In this document: one piece after another, positions 58,028 to 64,000 of the stretch | How positions within the stretch are numbered: the stretch's first letter is position 1 | Layout of the letters: each line of letters starts with the position of its first letter | Assembly (NCBI GenBank): GCA_032719365.1 | Contig: CM064876.1 | Span: forward strand, 56,105,864 to 56,169,863 | Direction: 5' to 3' | DNA from: Prinsepia uniflora | Lineage: Eukaryota > Streptophyta > Magnoliopsida > Rosales > Rosaceae | DNA length: 64,000 bases | Position numbers and translations under genes: made by a program | The notes under the pieces: model-generated | The model's input: only the letters and a program-made list of their open reading frames with translations | Database searches by the model: none | Told to the model about the DNA's origin: nothing

Positions 58028-59496
58028 ATGGCAGCAACACAATTATCTCCTCCTCATCCCCATGTAGTAATCTTCCCTTTCATGGCTCAAGGCCACACTC
58101 TTCCATTACTAGATCTCTCGAAAGCTCTTTCTCACCGCAAAATCAAGGTGACCATCATCACAACTCCATTAAATTCAAACTCAATCTCCCAATACGCATC
58201 AAACCACTCAGATATATCCTTCATTTCAATCCCATTCCCACCATTGATGGCCTCCCTCAAGGCTGTGAAAACACCTCCCAACTCCCATCCATGTCATTCT
58301 TTGTCCCTTTCCTCATGGCCACCAAACAACTCCAAAACCCCTTTGAACAAACCCTACAAAAAATGAGGGAATCAAAATCCCTTCCCATTTGTGTCATTTC
58401 GGATTTTTTCTTGGGTTGGACTCTTTCCTCGTGCCAAGCCTTTGGGGTCCCAAGATTGGTGTTTCATGGCACGGGGGTCCTCTCAGTGGCCATAAGCAAA
58501 TATGTATATGTCCACACACAACACTTGAGGCCAGTGAACCATATTTTACACCCAAGTATAGATTTCGAAGGCCTCAAGCTTCCCTTTGAATTGCGCGTTT
58601 CGGAGTTGCCAGAAGCCACTTTTCAAGCAACAGATGAGGTCAACCCAGTTTTTGAGTATCTTTACGATGCGAGACAAGCCGACATAAACAGCTGGGGGGT
58701 TGTGGTTAACAGTTTTGAGGAGCTAGAATGTGGGACTATTTCTTCATTTGAAAATTTCGATGAAAAGAAAGCTAGGGCTTGGTGTTTGGGGCCTCTTTTT
58801 TTGTATGACATAGTTGAGGGTGGTGGCAACAAACCCAATACTAACGATAATAAGTTGATGCAATGGCTGAATGAGCAAACAACTCTAGGCTGTGTGGTGT
58901 ATGTGTCATTTGGCACGCAAGCAGACATGTCAGATGCTCAGCTTGAAGAAGTGGGTTGGGGATATTGGAGGAGGCTGGCCTGCCATTTCTATTGCTGGTG
59001 CGCTCAACTACTTGGTCTCCACCAAATCAACTACAAGAGAAGTTAAGAGGTAATTACCCCCTACACACGCATATATAGGAGTTCAATTTTTAGTTGTATT
59101 TTATAGCTGGAGTGGCATATCGATATGTTGTCAATATGTTGTCGATATAAATATTATCAATGCTTCTACTAATATATAATGCATGTTACATTTCTATATA
59201 ATACTGTTGATATATTATGCTCTAGCTATAGGAAAATAGAACCCTCTAGACATACTTCTCATACCTAAGGCCATCTCCAATTATAGCGTCAAAATGGAGG
59301 GCCAAGCTAATATTTTGCCCTTAAAAAAAAGTAAAGGACTAAATTTTACCATGTCCGTCTATTTAAAATTTAAACATTACTATTATAATATTTTATTAAT
59401 ATTTATTCGTGGGGCTTAAAAAATAAAAAGGGAATGCATGTTGGCTGTCACCATTCCACTATATTTGCAAAAAGAATTAGGTCCATTTCCATTTAG

Positions 59497-59842
59497 TGTA
59501 AGAAATTGAGGTTCCACCCCAAAACCAATTGGCAATGAGGGGAGTAGCCCAAGATCTTATAAGGCACAAATTGTAATTGTGTTTTTCCGATGTGAGACAT
59601 TTTCCTCACATCTCATTACGCCCCCTCACGTGTGCCGGATTTTCCAGCCTATCACGTGACGATTTGATGGGTACGTGTAACACGTGTGGCGGTTAAGCCT
59701 TCACGTGAGATAACCCCGCTCTGATACCATGTAAGAAATTGAGGTTCCACTCCAAAACCAGTTGGCAATGGGGGGAGTGGCCCAAGATCTTATAAGGCAC
59801 AAATTGTAGTTGTGCTTGAGACATTTTCCTCACATCTCAACA
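59497..59842 (-). mobile_element. TRIM retrotransposon in the UGT intron
   Basis: LTRs at 59497-59618 (122 bp) and 59730-59842 (113 bp) start TGTAAGAAATTGAGG on plus. The short middle part has the primer site TGGTATCAGAGC on minus (59718-59729), directly next to the right LTR, and a purine tract (AGGGGGCG on minus) next to the left one. Perfect TTTAG duplications flank it (59492-59496 and 59843-59847). It is non-coding and distinct from the Cassandra copies. Confidence 0.88.
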
Positions 59843-60034
59843 TTTAGGACTCTGAGAAATTCCTAAATTTTTTTAAAAGTTCAGAAAAAGTGTGGCACTT
59901 AGCCCTCACTAAAATATGTCCATGAGATCATGACCCTTGGCCTTATGGTTGAACATCATTTTTTCACCAATTTTCTTACCATTTGGATTTTTGGGTCATA
60001 ATTGTTTATATATGGCCCCTTTACTTCCTATGTG

Positions 60035-60460
60035 TAAGGGTGACAATTTTTGACATGACTCGATGCACGACTTAAATCCGTACGAAATTTATCCAAGTCA
60101 ACTCGTACGATTAAAATTTCGAGTCAACTCCATGTTTAATAAATGGATGAATTTCGGATCAATATGTTAACCCGTATAATGACCTATACATTAACCCATT
60201 TAATAATGTATTAATCACTAACTCATATATCTACTAATTTACCTATTTATATACCTATTAAATCTTATAGTTACACGACCTATTTATTAAACGGGCTAAA
60301 TGGGTTACACGAGTTACCCAGTTCATTAACATGTTAGATTCGGATTGGATGTCTTTGACACAATTATTAAACGAGTTGAATTTATATTAGGCATATTTGG
60401 ATAAAACAGAGTTCATGACACGACATGAATTCGACACGACACGACTCATTGCCAGTCGTA
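60035..60460. mobile_element. hAT MITE in the UGT intron
   Basis: 426 bp flanked by perfect 8-bp duplications CCTATGTG (60027-60034 and 60461-60468). Ends TAAGGGTGACAA and, in reverse, TACGACTGGCAA form an imperfect 12-bp inverted repeat. The interior has the ACGACACGA-type repeats common in plant hAT MITEs. Confidence 0.85.
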
Positions 60461-60500
60461 CCTATGTGTTTGCTTATTCGTACAAATCCCATTTTAAATT

Positions 60501-60690
60501 GAGAAATGGTATTTTGATATACTAAATTAACCACATTTAGTGACACACTTGTCACTAAATGTGACAATCAATGAATAATTTTATTTTAATAAATTGAACA
60601 CTTATTATTTATTTTTTTGTGGCAAATAGAATCTCACATCCAGTATGCTATTAAATATGGTTAATTTAATGTATCCAAATAGTATTACTC
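60501..60690. mobile_element. Mutator-type MITE in the UGT intron
   Basis: 190 bp with long inverted ends: GAGAAATGGTATTTTGATAT on the left and, in reverse, GAGTAATACTATTTGGATAC on the right, continuing to AAATTAACCA in both. Perfect 9-bp duplications TTTTAAATT (60492-60500 and 60691-60699) fit a Mutator-like element. Confidence 0.85.
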
Positions 60691-61560
60691 TTTTAAATTT
60701 CTTTATCAAATAATCTTAATTAAAATCATGAATCGAATCAATTGGCAGAATATTTGACCTTATTCTCATCTATTTTTCCTAATTTCCGCATTCACATGAT
60801 TCGAGTTTTCCCATTCCAATACTATACATGCCATAAAATATATATCCAAAATTTTGATACTACCATAAAAAATCTCTTTTTAATGAGTACCCATCTGAAG
60901 TGCAATTTTTTTGTTTTCCAATACTGTGCTTATTTGACTTAAAACTTTGATCGCCTTATCAATAAAATCTTGTATTTTGCTAAACAAAAAATTTATCTCG
61001 TTCTATTATATATTTGCTCTTAAAATAACATGAACATATTTCTCCTTGTACGTACGATTTGAACTTCTTAATAAATATTGTACCTTTTCTGAAAGAAGAA
61101 AAAAAAAACTTAAATATTTATTGTTTTGAAGGTAAGGGATTGATTGTAAGCGAATGGGTGGATCAACGTCAAATACTCTCACACCGAGCAATTGGAGGGT
61201 TTTAAAGCCACTGTGGTTGGAACTCAATGATCGAAAGCATATCGGGAGGCGTGCCGATTCTGGCATGGCCTATGATCGCCGAGCAATCTCTGAATGGCAA
61301 GCTTCTTGTCGAAGGACTTGGGGCTGGACTTAGCATTAGAAAGACACATGATTTGGTGAAATCAGGGTTTGAGGTGTCAAGGGAGGCAATTTGTGAGGGT
61401 GTGTGAGAGTTGATGGTAGGAGAGAAGGGGAGGAATGCCAAGGAGAGAGCCCAAGCCTTGGGAAGAGTTGCTTGGGGTGCGGTCCAAGTAGGCGGTGCAT
61501 CAAACCAAGCCCTAAACAAGCTTATTCACCAGCTTTGTGCGTCTAATTATGCTTAATATT

Positions 61561-61660
61561 TGTTGATGCAGAAATCGTCCGGCTCTGTAAATTCCTTCTC
61601 GATCCCTACACACAAGAACGAAAATCAAACGGGGTTAAGGTTGAATCTCGGGCGCGCGCG

Positions 61661-61696
<36 letters not shown>

Positions 61697-62160
61697 GGGG
61701 GGGTGTGGTTCAACCGAAAATGCTCCGATACTTAGGTCAGTTTTCCGTGAAAGAATAATCTGACAGAGTGTTTGCAGAAGTTTTTTATTACCTTTAGAAC
61801 TGAAATGTGGTCTTCTATTTATAGTGAAACCTTGAGGGTCACCGGAGCGTCTGATCGGTTGAAGGGGAAAATATTAAATAAGTGATCGTACCGAGTGTAA
61901 TCACTTATTTATTAATGAATAAATAATTCGCTGAGAAATTATTTATCATCGATATTGATCTGATTAATTAATATATTTACCAGCTAAATATATTGAATTA
62001 ATGCGGAGGCCGTTACATGTCGATGTCAATTATACCAAGAGTAATATCGGCATCATAGGAATTGTTGGCCACATGGCGGCTCCAGAATATTCCGGTAATT
62101 TATGACTCCACAAATATCCTCACATCGCTTAGGAATTCGAAGAATCCTAAGAGATGTAGT
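61561..62160 (-). mobile_element. Tat-like LTR directly after the UGT pseudogene
   Basis: On minus it reads like the LTRs at 46357 and 55497: a CCACRTGGC block, then TATAAATAG (from about 61823), then ATCGGAGC, a C-rich site and an end in GCATCAACA at 61561. It starts 5 bp after the UGT stop codon. The 5' limit (about 62160) is approximate and no target duplication was proven. A long G run lies inside. Confidence 0.65.
61650..61703. repeat. GC dinucleotide run joined to a 34-base G homopolymer
   Basis: GGGCGCGCGCGCG leads into 34 G (61662-61695), then T and seven more G. The same point in the related LTRs has only CCCCCCGGG (complement), so this is a local expansion or an assembly artefact. 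Confidence 0.9.
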
Positions 62161-63238
62161 CTCCTTATGATTCCAATAAATCACGTCTTAATATTTTGTA
62201 TAGCAGTATGAGCCCTCTTTTCCGGATGTAATTGGAGATTAACCTTGACCTTGCCCAATTGGAATTCTTTGGGCTTGTTCTCCTATTTTGAGTTGATCTT
62301 CAGAGTCCGATTAATCATTAAAATTTGCTTAATTTTTTTTATTTAAATGAGAATATATGTCTCATATTTTCATAAAGAAAATTAAATTTCAATTCAATTT
62401 GCTTGGGTTCTGCGTTGAGGTAGTAATCCTCTTTTGACTTTTTATTATTTTTGTCTCTATGGCCTTCGATTTCCGTAGGTCGAGCATGCTGTCTAAAGGG
62501 GCTGGATCGGATTGGCGCAAGAAAAAGGGAAAAAATGCTGCAGGGGAGTCCTACGGCGCCAGGTTGTGTAGCAGGGGAAGGGAGGCTCGCCAAGTTGTGT
62601 AGCAGGTGAAGGGATGCGCGCGTGAGAAGCGTCTTCACTGCATAATTGTTTTTTTTTTACAGCTGCTGCTATGCACAGCAAAGAAACTTTGTTTTCTTTT
62701 TTTCGCCGTAAGGCTCATCAGAGCAGAGCAAAGTTTTGTCCTTTGCCTTTGTACTTTTTTTTATTGTTTCCGTTGCTTTTGCTATCAATTGATAGCATTT
62801 ATATATAATAATATATATATTCTTTTATATATAATAATATATATTATTTTAATATATATTTTATATATTATTTTTCTTTTGTTCAGTTTTGATATTTTGT
62901 AGATTTTGAGAGCTGTGGATGTCTGATTGCAACGATTCAAGTGATGGTGCGCTCTACTCATGGAGACGGTCATTTCAAGATGTATAAAGACATACTTCTG
63001 GTGTAGTCTTGAAGACCTCATTTTGTGGAGTATTATCTGGTGCCATGTCCGGAACTTGTTGGAACTTCCGACTTCAAGAGATGATGGACTTGACACCAAG
63101 ACGCTCCTCTAGTTGACATGCTTATGATGCTTTGTGAAATGAAGAGCTTGGCGGGCTGACGGATCCGTCATCTTCAAGTGTGGGCGGAGCCAACGTCAAG
63201 GCCTTCAACGGGGAGATGGAGCAAAACGCAATAATGCG
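62161..63238. other. Intergenic, no gene
   Basis: Contains an AT-repeat block (about 62803-62870) and T-rich tracts. A GC-richer stretch (about 62900-63240) has no convincing ORF. Confidence 0.5.
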
Positions 63239-63302
63239 AGGTGCAGCAGAGTGCAAGACAAGGTGTAGAAGAGTGTAAGGCGAAGTGCAGCAGAGTGCAA
63301 TG
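63239..63302. repeat. Three tandem copies of a 22-bp unit
   Basis: AGGTGCAGCAGAGTGCAAG, AGGTGTAGAAGAGTGTAAG and AAGTGCAGCAGAGTGCAA follow one another just before the family A LTR. Confidence 0.75.
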
Positions 63303-64000
63303 TGACTACGCCCAAATTACGCATTAAATTAAACACGTAATTTGAGTGTTGTGCAATTTAAACCCTTTTTGTGTAGATGTAGTATTGGTAAATAGGGATC
63401 GTTCTTAACCGGAGAAATTAGGGAACATTAATAATGTGTTAGTGGGAAAGAGTAATGAATAAATGAATAATGAATAAATTAATGAATTAAATAATTAAAT
63501 AATTAACAAATTAATGAATTAATGAATTAAAGAATAAAAGAATTGAGAATTAAAGAATAAATGAATTAAAGAATTAACTAATCAAAGAATAATAAACTAA
63601 AAGTATTAAAGAATAAAAGAATAAAGAGATGAAAGAATCAAAGAATAATAAACTAAAAGTAGAAAAGAAGAATAAAAGAATAAAAGAATAAAAGAATAAA
63701 AGAATAAAAGAATAAAGAATAAAAGAATAAAGAATAAAGAATTGAAAATGGGGGTTTTGAAAAGAGTTGTAAATATAAAATAAATAAAACAAGTAAAAAT
63801 AATTAAATACTTAATTTTACTTCTACTTTAACCTTTGTACTAGTGAATTTTCTTCAAATACATATTTTTACCAACACTCTAACATCATGCTCATATTGAA
63901 CCAATCACGAAATCATACCTTAATCATCTCAAATACATGCATACATTTTTCATATTATAAATGCACCGAACAGCGGATTATTACTTACAATATGATTCAC
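63303..64000 (-). mobile_element. Family A LTR, copy A3, cut by the window end
   Basis: TGACTACGCCC starts at 63303 and the sequence follows A1 and A2 through TAAACCCTTTTTGTGTAGAT. The GAATAAA-rich tract (63440-63750) is much longer than in A1 or A2. The sequence diverges after about 63760 and runs off the window. Confidence 0.8.

Larger units (their letters stand above)
58028..61556 (+). pseudogene. UDP-glycosyltransferase pseudogene, UGT90A-like
   Basis: Family 1 plant glycosyltransferases move sugar from UDP-sugar to small metabolites in the cytosol. Exon 1 (58028-59049) has the N-terminal acceptor domain (HVVIFPFMAQGHTLPLLDL, with the catalytic-type His) and reads on to YVSFGTQADMSDAQLEE and VRSTTWSPPNQLQEKLRG. 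Exon 2 (61132-61556) holds the 44-residue PSPG sugar-donor box at 61155-61286 (WVDQRQILSHRAIGGF, then SHCGWNS and MIAEQ). The phase-1 intron has GT (59050) and AG (61130-61131). Breaks: frameshift near 58236-58245, frameshift near 58951-58960, TAA replacing a Leu codon in the PSPG box, and TGA in GV*ELM. Similarity to UGT90A is from memory; the UGT family itself is certain. Confidence 0.9.

Noticed and set aside
59260..59420. Another MITE starting GGCCATCTCCAA
   Set aside because: Only one end is suggestive; no matching inverted end or duplication was found.
62803..62870. Possible regulatory AT block
   Set aside because: Simple TA/TTA repeat with no adjacent gene.

Overview
This window looks like repeat-rich nuclear DNA of a flowering plant, probably a woody eudicot (the family is not decidable by eye). 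The evidence is a Cassandra-type 5S-bearing TRIM pair, Athila-, Tat- and chromovirus-like Ty3/gypsy long terminal repeats, Ty1/copia elements primed by initiator tRNA-Met, hAT and Mutator MITEs, and intron-containing relics of three plant genes. I see no intact host gene. All coordinates and translations were worked out by eye, without database search.

Layout. 1-3953: AT-rich DNA, two head-to-head Cassandra TRIMs (960-2431) and a fold-back element. 3954-9778: a gypsy-type LTR with a 1.48-kb internal tandem duplication, one copy of which is split by a solo LTR of family A (7550-9178). 10297-21345: an Athila-like LTR with primer site, followed directly by a nested stack. LTR H (11987-21345) contains a gutted gypsy element E (13185-15131) and solo LTR G3 (15190-20078), and G3 contains a second family A solo LTR (17389-19088). 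22145-23939: another Athila-like solo LTR (J). 24443-25194: a pseudogene fragment of the plant ATRX/CHR20 chromatin remodeller. 26799-38295: two complete but coding-defective Ty1/copia elements (C1, C2), both on the minus strand and both inside introns of a TBCD (tubulin-folding cofactor D) pseudogene. 39604-45420: a CACTA terminus and scattered copia and gypsy coding debris. 46357-56080: a gag-only Tat-type element with 584-bp LTRs, holding a 24-bp minisatellite, an antisense ORF and a nested pair of gypsy LTRs (I, G4). 56486-62160: a hAT MITE, then a UGT90A-like glycosyltransferase pseudogene (58028-61556) whose 2.1-kb intron carries a TRIM, a hAT MITE and a Mutator MITE, then a Tat-like LTR. 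63303-64000: the start of a third family A LTR.

Most insertions have readable target-site duplications, so their relative order can be read directly. The least expected pattern is an array of short hairpins in the gypsy-type LTRs (G1, G3, G4, H), whose stem bases appear to change in compensating pairs. The nonsense codons in the young copia elements all fit single C-to-T changes, as expected for methylated silenced DNA.
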